Of a stretch of 64,000 nt of DNA, positions 51,922-60,468 are shown one piece after another. The stretch is from RGIG3102 sp964369975. Lineage in GTDB: Bacteria; Bacillota; Clostridia; Oscillospirales; Ruminococcaceae. The position numbers and the translations under genes were made by a program. Under the pieces are notes generated by a model. That model was not told where the DNA came from. It saw nothing but the letters and a program-made list of their open reading frames with translations, and made no database searches. The stretch spans positions 40,288 through 104,287 of the forward strand of contig CAYJFZ010000006.1 of NCBI GenBank assembly GCA_964369975.1, given 5' to 3'. How positions within the stretch are numbered: the stretch's first letter is position 1; every line of letters begins with the position of its first letter.

Positions 51922-52638
51922 ATGAAAGTTGTATTAGTGACAGGAGCTTCAAGAGGAATAGGAAATGAAATAGCAAGGCAGTTAGCAAAAGAAGGCTATA
52001 AAGTGATTGCCACATACAATAACAATTTAGAAAAAATAAAAGAATTACAAAATGAAATTAATTGCGATATTATTAAATGCGATGTATCAGATAATGAAGA
52101 TGTTATAAGAGTATTTGAATATATAAAAGATAATTATAATAGCCTATATGCACTTATTAATAACGCAGGGATTTCTTATGAGAATTTAATTCAGCACACA
52201 AGTTTTGAAAAAATCACTGAAGTTATAAATACAAATTTAATTTCAGTGATAAATTTATCAAAAAAAGCAAGCGAAATGATGATAAAAGAAAAGCAAGGCA
52301 AAATTGTCAATATTTCTTCTATTTGGGGCATTAATGGTGCAAGTTTTGAAACAGTGTACTCAGCTTCAAAAGGGGGAATTATCACCTTTACAAAAGCCTT
52401 AGCAAAAGAATTAGGCCCTTCTTTAATAAATGTAAACTGCATATCGCCAGGAGTTATAAATACAGATATGCTTAGTGCATATACAAAAGATGATATAAAT
52501 ACTTTAATACAAGATACTCCTCTTTTTAAATTAGGAGAAAGCGGCGATATAGCAAGAGCTGTAAAATTCTTAATAAGTGAAGATGCAAATTTTATAACAG
52601 GGCATAATTTAGTAGTAGATGGTGGATTTTCACTATAA
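51922..52638 (+). CDS. Short-chain dehydrogenase, FabG/YmfI-like
   Basis: A 238-residue Rossmann SDR: cofactor loop VTGASRGIGNEIARQL at residues 5-20, NNAGISYENL near 79, catalytic Ser in NISSIWGINGASF and YSASK (Tyr and Lys) near 147, and INVNCISPGVINTDML near 170. It could be 3-oxoacyl-ACP reductase FabG, but the SSIWG-GAS-E-YSASKGG pattern is closer to YmfI, the 5-aminopentanone reductase that edits modified elongation factor P. It is coupled to proS, which fits a link with proline decoding. The choice between them is open. Confidence 0.82.
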   Translation: MKVVLVTGASRGIGNEIARQLAKEGYKVIATYNNNLEKIKELQNEINCDIIKCDVSDNEDVIRVFEYIKDNYNSLYALINNAGISYENLIQHTSFEKITEVINTNLISVINLSKKASEMMIKEKQGKIVNISSIWGINGASFETVYSASKGGIITFTKALAKELGPSLINVNCISPGVINTDMLSAYTKDDINTLIQDTPLFKLGESGDIARAVKFLISEDANFITGHNLVVDGGFSL

Positions 52639-52674
52639 GTTTAATAAATTAAGCTTAAATGTTAATAATTAATG

Positions 52675-52683
52675 TGATATAAT
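52675..52683 (+). promoter_or_regulatory. Extended -10 element before the GGDEF-EAL gene
   Basis: TGATATAAT without a recognisable -35, about 37 bases before the start codon. Confidence 0.45.
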
Positions 52684-52720
52684 GGTAAAAGAGAAAAAAT
52701 AAAAAGTTATGAGGTAAGCT

Positions 52721-54247
52721 ATGAAGAAAAAAATAGTTTTTAATACAATGATTATCCTGTCCTTATTTTTAGCATGTGCTCCTTTGGCATTTGCTGATAG
52801 TACGGGGATTATATTAAATGCTAATACGGCTTACTTTTCAATAGACTTTAATATCTATCAAATTATTTCGATAGGTGTAATTGTCTTAGCTTTATTTTTT
52901 AGCTCTTTTTTCTTTTATATTAAATTTCGCACAACTCAGCAAACTCTATCTTTACAAGCACACTATGATGAAGTAGTTGATTGTAGGAACATTAGAGGAT
53001 TTTTTATTCAGGCAAATTCGATATTAGTTAATAATCCAACAAAGAGGTATAGCCTTGTTATTGCTGATATTGAAAAATTCAGCTTATATAATGATTATTA
53101 TGGCAGAGAAGCGGGTAATGATTTATTGCGTATGGTCTCAAAGCATTTTAAAGAAAGAACGAATGAGCAGTTTGAAACTTATGGTAGAGTTTCAGCAGAT
53201 GAATTTGTAGCTTTAATTGAAACACCTACAGAAGAAGTTTTAATTGAAAGAAGTGTAGCTTCTTTAAATAAATTCTCAGGCAACTGGAATAAAATAGGAA
53301 AAGAAAGATTTAATATAATTTTCGGCGCTTATACCCTTGATTTGGGTGAGACAAATTTAGTAGACTCTTATGAAAAAGTAAACTTAGCTCATAAAGAAGC
53401 TAAAAAGCAGTCAAAAAGTTTTTATGTATATGATGAAAAAGTAAAGGCTCTCGCTTTAAAAGAGCAAGACATTGAATTTCGTATGCTTAAAGCCTTAGAA
53501 AATGAAGAATTTAAGGTTTATTTGCAACCACAATACAACACAGCAACTGAAAGCATTTGTGCAGCAGAAGCCTTAACAAGATGGGTTGAAGCAGACGGCT
53601 CAGTTGTATCACCGGCAGAGTTTTTATATCTATTTGAAAAAAATGGATTTATAGTTAAATTAGACTACTATATGTTTGAAAAAGTTTGTCAGTTAATTAG
53701 TGAGTGGAAAAAGCAAGGCATTAAGCCTATAACTGTTTCAGTGAACTTTTCAGGTTTACATATAACAAATGATGAATGGATAAAAGATTTAGTTAGAATA
53801 GCTGATAAGTATGATGTAGAATATAAATATTTATCAATAGAATTAACAGAAACTGTAATGGTGGATAACACCTCAGTACTTTTAGATGTAATTAATAAAG
53901 TAAAATCAGCTGGTTTTGAAATTTCAATAGATGATTTCGGTTCGGGTTATTCTTCACTTGGCTTATTAAAATCATTTAAAGTAGACACAATTAAAATGGA
54001 TAAGAGTTTCTTTGATTATAATAAAAACAATGAAACAAGATTATTAATTATAGTTGAATCTATTATAAAGATGGCGAAAAGACTAAGCAATACAACAGTA
54101 GCAGAAGGTATTGAAAGCTTAAACCAAGTGCAGTATTTAAGACTTATGAAATGTGATATAATTCAAGGTTACTATTATTCAAAGCCTATACCTGCAAACG
54201 AATTAACAGAAAAATTAAAAACAGAAAAAATAGTTCCAAAAAATTAA
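52721..54247 (+). CDS. GGDEF-EAL protein, likely c-di-GMP phosphodiesterase
   Basis: A 508-residue protein with a signal-like N-terminus ending AFA, a short outside stretch, one membrane segment (about 45-68), a degenerate GGDEF domain (the signature reads RVSADEF near residue 157) and an EAL domain (250-500). The EAL residues are present: AEALTRW near 281, VNFS, ELTET near 374, DDFGSGYSSLGLL near 405, IKMDKSF near 425, and AEGIES. So the cyclase half is probably inactive or regulatory and the hydrolase half active. It is a single gene closed by a terminator. Confidence 0.9.
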   Translation: MKKKIVFNTMIILSLFLACAPLAFADSTGIILNANTAYFSIDFNIYQIISIGVIVLALFFSSFFFYIKFRTTQQTLSLQAHYDEVVDCRNIRGFFIQANSILVNNPTKRYSLVIADIEKFSLYNDYYGREAGNDLLRMVSKHFKERTNEQFETYGRVSADEFVALIETPTEEVLIERSVASLNKFSGNWNKIGKERFNIIFGAYTLDLGETNLVDSYEKVNLAHKEAKKQSKSFYVYDEKVKALALKEQDIEFRMLKALENEEFKVYLQPQYNTATESICAAEALTRWVEADGSVVSPAEFLYLFEKNGFIVKLDYYMFEKVCQLISEWKKQGIKPITVSVNFSGLHITNDEWIKDLVRIADKYDVEYKYLSIELTETVMVDNTSVLLDVINKVKSAGFEISIDDFGSGYSSLGLLKSFKVDTIKMDKSFFDYNKNNETRLLIIVESIIKMAKRLSNTTVAEGIESLNQVQYLRLMKCDIIQGYYYSKPIPANELTEKLKTEKIVPKN

Positions 54248-54253
54248 ACTATA

Positions 54254-54285
54254 AAATAAACTCTTTATTAGAGTTTATTTTTTTT
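54254..54285 (+). terminator. Intrinsic terminator after the GGDEF-EAL gene
   Basis: Stem AAATAAACTCT / AGAGTTTATTT with TTATT loop and T run. Confidence 0.8.
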
Positions 54286-54305
54286 CAAATTTTAAAGGAG
54301 GAAAG

Positions 54306-54635
54306 ATGCTTAGTAAAAAAGAAATAATAACTGAATGCTTAAAATTAAAAGATGTGTATCTTGATACACCTTTTAAAGTGAAAAATGAAGTTATAAGACA
54401 TAAAAGTAATAATAAGATTTTTGCTCTTTTTGTAACTAATAAGAAAATAAATGAATTATATCTTAATTTAAAAATTGAGCCTATGTTTAGTGATTTACTA
54501 AAAGCCTCATATCCTTTTATTATTCCAGCTTATCATATGAATAAAGAGCATTGGATTAGCATTATTATAAAACAATGCGATGATATCAAGATAATACTTC
54601 CTTTAATTAATGAAAGTTATAATTTAACAAAGTAA
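54306..54635 (+). CDS. MmcQ/YjbR family protein
   Basis: A 109-residue protein with the compact YjbR alpha/beta fold: FALFVTNKKINELYLNLK in the middle and IIPAYHMNKEHWISI near residue 78, followed by LINESYNL, a family-defining end. Members are described as DNA-binding-like proteins without a settled role. AAAGGAGG precedes the ATG. It stands between a terminator and the next promoter, so it may be read from a weak promoter of its own. Confidence 0.88.
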   Translation: MLSKKEIITECLKLKDVYLDTPFKVKNEVIRHKSNNKIFALFVTNKKINELYLNLKIEPMFSDLLKASYPFIIPAYHMNKEHWISIIIKQCDDIKIILPLINESYNLTK

Positions 54636-54677
54636 TAAAAGACAGTAGGTTTTTAATAAATCTAAACTTTTATAAGT

Positions 54678-54706
54678 TTGACATACAATTCTAAAGATGA
54701 TAAAAT
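54678..54706 (+). promoter_or_regulatory. Sigma-A promoter of the M48 protease-hydrogenase-like operon
   Basis: TTGACA, 17 bases, TAAAAT, with a leader of about 60 bases. Confidence 0.75.
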
Positions 54707-54774
54707 GAAATTAAGTAAATTGTTTATTTTAATAAGCTTGTAAAGACAAAATTTTAAAAATTTAAAGAGGGGCT

Positions 54775-55632
54775 ATGGCACATTTAATAGAGTTTATTGT
54801 TTCCTTAGCGCATAAAAAAAACAGAGGGCTATTAATATATTCGCTTTTGAATATACTAATAATAGTCTATGTTTTTAGTGAAGGCTTTGCCTTTATAGAA
54901 GGCGTTTATGTAGGGCTAATAGCATACCTTATATCTTTATTAATTGCACTTTCGCCAATTGGAGAATACATATTAAGAGTGCAAAACAAATGCAAAAAAA
55001 TCCAAACGATACAAGACCATGAAAGAATGATGAGACTTTTTAATGAAGTGTATGAAAAGGCAAGACTGATAGATGATAATATCCAAGACAACATCAAGCT
55101 GTTTGTAAGTGATGATGAGTTTTCAAATGCTCTTGCAACAGGCAGAAAAACTATCTGTATTACTAAAGGCTTAACTTATCAAACTGATGAAGAAATAAAA
55201 GGCGTATTAGCACATGAATTTGGGCATTTATCAAATAAAGATACAGACGCATTATTAGTTATAGTAGTGGGTAATTTATTTATTAATGTATTTTACTTAA
55301 TTTTTAGAATAATGGCTTTTGTTCTGCAACTTTTTCAAGAAGTGCCGTTTGTTGGTTTAGTGACGACTTTAATGTATTTATCATTAGAGTTATCGGCGAT
55401 TTTCTTATTATGGGTATGGAATACCTTAGGTATATTATTAGTATCTCACTCCTCAAGGCAAAAAGAATTCATAGCTGATGAATTTGCAGTAAAATGCGGA
55501 TATAAAGAGGGCTTAGAAAAATTTTTAAACAGTGATGTATCGGACGAGAAGTTAAATGGAATATGGAAAACTTTCACATCAACACATCCTCTATCAAGTG
55601 ATAGAATAGAAAATATGGAATTGGCAGTTTAA
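54775..55632 (+). CDS. M48 family membrane metalloprotease (HtpX-like)
   Basis: A 285-residue protein with two N-terminal membrane segments (about 18-60), the zinc motif AHEFGHLSNKDTDAL (HExxH) near residue 147, two more segments (165-230), and a downstream Glu ligand in the EFIADEFAVKCGYKEG stretch near 235. It degrades or trims membrane proteins with its active site in the cytoplasm. GAGGGG precedes the ATG. The hydrogenase-like GGDEF protein follows 14 bases later in the same transcript. Confidence 0.9.
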   Translation: MAHLIEFIVSLAHKKNRGLLIYSLLNILIIVYVFSEGFAFIEGVYVGLIAYLISLLIALSPIGEYILRVQNKCKKIQTIQDHERMMRLFNEVYEKARLIDDNIQDNIKLFVSDDEFSNALATGRKTICITKGLTYQTDEEIKGVLAHEFGHLSNKDTDALLVIVVGNLFINVFYLIFRIMAFVLQLFQEVPFVGLVTTLMYLSLELSAIFLLWVWNTLGILLVSHSSRQKEFIADEFAVKCGYKEGLEKFLNSDVSDEKLNGIWKTFTSTHPLSSDRIENMELAV

Positions 55633-55646
55633 AAGTAGGTGATTTA

Positions 55647-57389
55647 ATGGAAAAAATGAATTATGTTCACACAATTCAAGAAGTATGTGTAGGGTGCAAT
55701 AAGTGCATTTTTAAATGTCCTACGAATGCACATATGGCCGTTTTAGAAGAAAATGAAAATAAAGTTATAATAAAAGAAGGTCACTGTATTTCTTGTGGCG
55801 AGTGTCTTTTAATTTGTGATCACGAGGCAAGAGATTATGTTGATGATACGCAGAAGTTTTTTGATGATATTAAAAAAGGTCAAAGAATTTCTGTTATTGT
55901 TGCGCCATCTGCAAATGTCAATTTTGAAGATGTAAATAAAGTTTTTGGTTTTTTAAAAGCCTTAGGTGTAAACAAAATTTATGATGTATCTTTTGGTGCA
56001 GATATTTGTACTTGGGCGCATGTGAAAACAATTAGACAAAACAAAATTAAAACTATGATTTCTCAGCCATGTCCTGTTGTAGTAAGCTATATTGAAAAGT
56101 ATCGCCCTGAATTTATAAATTATTTATCACCTGTTCAAAGTCCCGCTGTTTGCACAGCCACTTACTTAAAAAAGTATGAAGCGAAAAAAGATAAAATAAT
56201 GTTTTTATCACCTTGTATAGGTAAAAAAAGAGAAATGTCCACTGAGATAGATAATGATACATTGGATTATAATGTAACTTTTAAAAAATTTATTGAATAC
56301 TTACAAAAAAATAAAATCAACTTAAATGACTATGAAAGCGCAAGTTATGATAATATGCAAGGCTCAATTGGCTTTGCTTTCCCAAGTCCTGGTGGCTTGA
56401 GTGATAATATTAAGTATCACTTGCATGAAGATATCTGGATAAAGTCAATTGAGGGTATTTTCAATATTGATAACTATTTAGATCAGTATAAAGAAGATTT
56501 AGATAATAATAAGCCTGTGCCAGCTATTGTTGATGTGTTAAACTGCGTTGATGGTTGCAATATAGGAACAGGTACTCTAAGGAATGTTCGCTTTAATGAA
56601 ATAGATAGAGTGAAAAGAAAGAAATTAGAAGACATAACAAAAGATGAAAGCGAAAAATTGATGAGTCTTTTTGATGAAAAATTAGATATTAATGATTATA
56701 AAAGAGAGTATTTTGATAAAAGTAATGTTTATAAAACGCATACTAATTTAGATTTAGAGCCAGCATATATAGAGCTTGGAAAATTAACAAGTGAACAAAG
56801 GAATATAAATTGCTTTGCCTGCGGTTATGGCAATTGTGAAGCCTTTGTTACAGCCTTAGCGGCAGGGGATAATCATAAAGAAAACTGTAAATACTATTTA
56901 TTAAATAAATTCCAAGCAGCAAGCTATGTAGATGATTTAACAGGTGTTAAAAATAGAAACAGCTATGCAGATGAGATGCTTTTCTTATTAGAAAATCATC
57001 CAGAGCAAGTAGGAGTTGCCTTTGCTGATATTAATGGCTTAAAAGAAGCAAACGATATGTTTGGCCATAAATTTGGAGATTCTTTGATTGTCAACTGTGC
57101 TAAAATTTTAAGGAAAGTTTTTTCAAAGTTTGTTTATAGAATAGGTGGGGATGAATTTATTATTTTAGACACTGATTCAAATGAAGAACGATTTAAAGAA
57201 AAAATTCAAAAAGTAAAAACTTTAATTAAAAAAGAAGACAGCCTTGCTATATCAATTGGCTGGGCTATGAGCTATAATGCCGGTGAATTAGAGGATAAAA
57301 TAGAAGAAGCTGATAAAAATATGTATGAAGAAAAGCAAAATTATTATAAAAATGTAAAAAGAGCAGAAAGGCGCTCTTCTTACAGATAA
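55647..57389 (+). CDS. Ferredoxin / iron-hydrogenase-like / GGDEF fusion, putative redox- or H2-sensing cyclase
   Basis: A 580-residue soluble protein with four modules. Residues ~5-65 form a 2[4Fe-4S] ferredoxin (CVGCNKCIFKCP and CISCGECLLIC). Residues ~75-340 match the iron-only hydrogenase large subunit; the H-cluster loops are altered but keep cysteines: SQPCP (canonical TSCCP) near 139, SPCIGKKRE near 188 and NCVDGC near 299. CFACGYGNCEAF near 388 with a later Cys is a further [4Fe-4S] motif. Residues ~425-570 are a GGDEF domain with intact RIGGDEF near 500. It probably converts an iron-sulfur redox or hydrogen signal to c-di-GMP. AGGTG precedes the ATG. Confidence 0.88.
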   Translation: MEKMNYVHTIQEVCVGCNKCIFKCPTNAHMAVLEENENKVIIKEGHCISCGECLLICDHEARDYVDDTQKFFDDIKKGQRISVIVAPSANVNFEDVNKVFGFLKALGVNKIYDVSFGADICTWAHVKTIRQNKIKTMISQPCPVVVSYIEKYRPEFINYLSPVQSPAVCTATYLKKYEAKKDKIMFLSPCIGKKREMSTEIDNDTLDYNVTFKKFIEYLQKNKINLNDYESASYDNMQGSIGFAFPSPGGLSDNIKYHLHEDIWIKSIEGIFNIDNYLDQYKEDLDNNKPVPAIVDVLNCVDGCNIGTGTLRNVRFNEIDRVKRKKLEDITKDESEKLMSLFDEKLDINDYKREYFDKSNVYKTHTNLDLEPAYIELGKLTSEQRNINCFACGYGNCEAFVTALAAGDNHKENCKYYLLNKFQAASYVDDLTGVKNRNSYADEMLFLLENHPEQVGVAFADINGLKEANDMFGHKFGDSLIVNCAKILRKVFSKFVYRIGGDEFIILDTDSNEERFKEKIQKVKTLIKKEDSLAISIGWAMSYNAGELEDKIEEADKNMYEEKQNYYKNVKRAERRSSYR

Positions 57390-57401
57390 AAACATTCAAA
57401 T

Positions 57402-57440
57402 CCCCATAGGCCAAAGCATTGGTTTATGGGGGTTGCTTTT
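57402..57440 (+). terminator. Intrinsic terminator after the hydrogenase-like gene
   Basis: Stem CCCCATAGGCCAA / TTGGTTTATGGGG (two G-U pairs) followed by GGTTGC and T7; the tail is slightly displaced. Confidence 0.65.
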
Positions 57441-57491
57441 TTTAAATACTCGTGCTAATATGTTTATATTAACAAAAAAAGGAGTAAGAAA

Positions 57492-58286
57492 ATGAAGATA
57501 GGATTTATTGGCGCTGGGAATATGGCAACTGCTATGATTACAGGAATAGTAGCATCAAATAAGTATAATAGCACAAATATTTTTGTTTCAAATCCAGATA
57601 CAAAAGTATTAGATGAATTAGAGGATAAATTTAAAATAACAAAGGCAGTAGATAATAAAAGTTTAGCAAAAGAAGCTGATGTAATTTTTGTAGCTGTAAA
57701 GCCTGATATTTACAAATTAGTGTTAAATGAAATAACACCTTGTTTAGATGATACAAAAATCATTGTATCAATAGCACCAGGTAAAACTTTAGAGCTTTTA
57801 GAAGCTTGGACTTATGAAAAAGCAAAAATAATTAGAACAATGCCAAACACTCCTGCTATGGTACTCGAGGGTATGACAGCCGTTTGTAAAAATGAATACA
57901 TCAGTGATGAAGAATACAAGCAAGTATTAGAAATAATTGATTGTTTTGGAAAATCAGCTGCTGTAAAAGAAACATTATTTGATGCAGTAGCAGCTGTAAG
58001 CGGAAGTGCGCCAGCTTATGTGTATATGTTTATTGAAGCCTTAGCAGATGGTGCTGTTTTATTAGGTATGGCAAGAAATGATGCTTATAAATTCGCTTCA
58101 CAAACAGTTTTAGGTGCAGCTACTATGGTTTTACAAACAAATGAGCATCCGGGCGTTCTAAAAGATAAAGTTTGCTCACCAGGAGGCACTACTATTGAAG
58201 CTGTAAAGGTTTTAGAAGACTCTAAATTTCGCTCAGCTGTTATTAATGCTATGATAGCCTGTCATGATAAATCAAAAAATATGTAA
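57492..58286 (+). CDS. proC: Pyrroline-5-carboxylate reductase
   Basis: A 264-residue NADPH enzyme for the last step of proline synthesis. KIGFIGAGNMATAMITGI is the Rossmann loop, IIRTMPNTPAMVLEGMTA near residue 115 and AVSGSAPAYVYMFIEALADGAV near 164 are signature blocks, and LKDKVCSPGGTTIEAVKVLE near 222 closes the family. AAGGAG precedes the ATG. It is a single-gene unit with its own terminator; proA and proB are not here. Confidence 0.96.
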   Translation: MKIGFIGAGNMATAMITGIVASNKYNSTNIFVSNPDTKVLDELEDKFKITKAVDNKSLAKEADVIFVAVKPDIYKLVLNEITPCLDDTKIIVSIAPGKTLELLEAWTYEKAKIIRTMPNTPAMVLEGMTAVCKNEYISDEEYKQVLEIIDCFGKSAAVKETLFDAVAAVSGSAPAYVYMFIEALADGAVLLGMARNDAYKFASQTVLGAATMVLQTNEHPGVLKDKVCSPGGTTIEAVKVLEDSKFRSAVINAMIACHDKSKNM

Positions 58287-58290
58287 AATA

Positions 58291-58317
58291 AAAATCACCC
58301 ATTAGGGTGATTTTTTT
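58291..58317 (+). terminator. Intrinsic terminator after proC
   Basis: Perfect stem AAAATCACCC / GGGTGATTTT with ATTA loop and T tail. Confidence 0.88.
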
Positions 58318-58333
58318 AATATAAAATATATAG

Positions 58334-58363
58334 TTGTAAATTATATCTATAATTTGATATAAT
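58334..58363 (+). promoter_or_regulatory. Extended -10 promoter of the channel gene
   Basis: TTGTAA, 18 bases, TATAAT preceded by TGA, the same architecture as the pcrA promoter. Confidence 0.55.
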
Positions 58364-58391
58364 AAAATTAATATAGTAAAGGGGAATTATC

Positions 58392-60245
58392 GTGAAAAAT
58401 AAATTTATAGATATTTTAAGGTATAAATTTGATAAAGTTATGTCTAAGGGGACTATTTCTTTAATAGGAATATTATTCTTAGTTACTTTTTCAGTAGTAA
58501 TTATAGCGGGGATACTTTTAGTTATTATAGGTGGAGAAAGGTCTTTAGCCATTAGCGTATGGAAAAGCGTAATGCATGTTATTGACCCAGGTACTATAAC
58601 AGCAGATGAGCCAGACAGGCCAATTTTTCTAATTTTAATGTCGGTAGTTACTCTTTGTGGTATTTTTATAACAAGTATATTAATAAGTATTATAACAACA
58701 GGCTTTAAAAAAAGACTGGATATGCTTCAACAAGGAACAGGAAGAGTTATAGAAAAAGACCATACTTTAATTTTAGGTTACAATGAAAATACTTACACAA
58801 TAATCTCAGAATTAGCAAAGGCTTATGAAAATCAAAAAAAGGGCTGCGTAGTAGTTTTATCAGATAGAGATATAGAAGATGTAAGGGGGACAATTTTAAG
58901 TAGGCTACCCAAAAACAGAAATATAGAAATTATTTATAGGCGAGGCGATATATCAGACCCATATATGCTAAAGCAATGCTCAATTGACACAGCAAAATCA
59001 GTGGTTTTAAGTATTCAAGATGATTTTACTGTTATAAAAGCTATGCTTGCGATAAACACATATTTTCAAAGCATTACAAACTTTAATAAAAATATACATT
59101 TCGTAACTTCCTTAAATGATGCAACGAATTATGATGCGGTTTTAATAGCTGGTGATACTTATATTGAGGCGATACAATCCGATGATATAATTTCAAGGAT
59201 AATAGCGCAGGTTATAAGACAGCCGGGCTTATCAAATGTTTTAATAGAGCTATTTAATTATGAAAGCAATGAGATATATTTTGAGAGTTTTCCAGAGCTT
59301 ATAAACCATAATTTTGGCGATTGCATAACTATGTTTAACAAGGCGGTAGTGCTTGGAATTGAAAGAGAAGGCAAAGTTATATTAAACCCTAATAACGATT
59401 TAACTATTGAAATAGATGATAAGTTTATTATTTTAGCTCAAGATGACGGAATTACAAAATCGAATAAAAAAAGACGAGATTTTACAAATGTCGGCAATAT
59501 AGTATCAACAGAGTTTAAAGAAGATGATTTTGAACATATATTGATTTTAGGGGTGAATTCTTTATTAAAAAGCACTCTTTTAGAGCTTGACACCTACTTT
59601 GTAAAAGGCAAGAAAGTAATAGTGGCGGATATAGAAGAAAATCTAAAAAAAGTAAATTTTGAAAACGAATTACAAAATATTAGTCTAACGAAAATTGAAG
59701 GTGATATTACAAAAAGGGAAAACATTAAAGAGCTATTAAAACACGACATAGACCATGTGCTTTTATTAAGTAGTGATGAAATGAATCCAGATGATTCAGA
59801 CTCAAAAACATTATTAAAGCTCATTCATTTACGCGATTTAGAAGAAAAAACAACTAAAAAATTTAGTATAACGAGTGAAATGAAAAATACAAAAAATGAA
59901 AAATTAGCTCAAGTAGCAAGGGTGAATGACTTAGTAATAAGTAATAATATAATCAATTTATTACTAACTCAAATTTCTCAAAATAGAAATTTATCCTATG
60001 TTTTTAAAGAGCTATTAAGCTCGCAAGGTGCAGAAATATATCTAAAAAGATTAACAAACTATGTAAAACCTGATATAGAAGTTGATTTTTATGAAGTGAG
60101 TGAAATAGTAAAGGGGCATAATGAAATAGCCTTAGGTTATAAAAAACAATTAGCAGATACTTATAAAATAATAACAAATCCAACAAAAGAAGAAAAAATA
60201 ATCTTTTCAAAAGATGATTATTTAATAATTCTTTCAAGAAATTAG
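58392..60245 (+). CDS. CASTOR/POLLUX-related ion channel protein
   Basis: A 617-residue protein with two membrane segments (about 20-50 and 75-105) separated by a short pore-like loop containing WKSVMHVIDPGTITADEPDRP, then two RCK-like nucleotide-binding regions beginning HTLILGYNENTYTIISEL near residue 120 and HILILGVNSLLKSTLLEL near 380. This is the layout of CASTOR/POLLUX, cation channels best known from plant nuclear membranes; bacterial relatives have no settled function. The start is a GTG with AAAGGGGA upstream. It is a single-gene unit. Ion selectivity cannot be read with confidence. Confidence 0.88.
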   Translation: MKNKFIDILRYKFDKVMSKGTISLIGILFLVTFSVVIIAGILLVIIGGERSLAISVWKSVMHVIDPGTITADEPDRPIFLILMSVVTLCGIFITSILISIITTGFKKRLDMLQQGTGRVIEKDHTLILGYNENTYTIISELAKAYENQKKGCVVVLSDRDIEDVRGTILSRLPKNRNIEIIYRRGDISDPYMLKQCSIDTAKSVVLSIQDDFTVIKAMLAINTYFQSITNFNKNIHFVTSLNDATNYDAVLIAGDTYIEAIQSDDIISRIIAQVIRQPGLSNVLIELFNYESNEIYFESFPELINHNFGDCITMFNKAVVLGIEREGKVILNPNNDLTIEIDDKFIILAQDDGITKSNKKRRDFTNVGNIVSTEFKEDDFEHILILGVNSLLKSTLLELDTYFVKGKKVIVADIEENLKKVNFENELQNISLTKIEGDITKRENIKELLKHDIDHVLLLSSDEMNPDDSDSKTLLKLIHLRDLEEKTTKKFSITSEMKNTKNEKLAQVARVNDLVISNNIINLLLTQISQNRNLSYVFKELLSSQGAEIYLKRLTNYVKPDIEVDFYEVSEIVKGHNEIALGYKKQLADTYKIITNPTKEEKIIFSKDDYLIILSRN

Positions 60246-60246
60246 A

Positions 60247-60284
60247 AAAAAGCTATTTACTATTAAAGTAGTAAATAGCTTTTT
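60247..60284 (+). terminator. Intrinsic terminator after the channel gene
   Basis: Long stem AAAAAGCTATTTAC / GTAAATAGCTTTTT. Confidence 0.8.
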
Positions 60285-60368
60285 ATTTGTGATATTGATA
60301 CTTTTATCAAAACCATAGTAATAATAACTAATATAAAAATATGAAATGAATTTTTAATGTATAATCTT

Positions 60369-60400
60369 TAAATAAATGTGCCAATCGGCACATTTATTTA
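60369..60400. promoter_or_regulatory. 14-bp perfect palindrome before the SPFH operon
   Basis: Arms TAAATAAATGTGCC / GGCACATTTATTTA around AATC, followed by TTTTG. It lies just upstream of a TATAAT at 60421-60426 that lacks a good -35. It may be a second terminator or an operator for the stress-type operon that follows. Confidence 0.4.
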
Positions 60401-60468
60401 TTTTGATGTATTTGATAAAATATAATCAAGATGAACAATTCTAAAAAAATTTATTGGAGGTTTTATTT

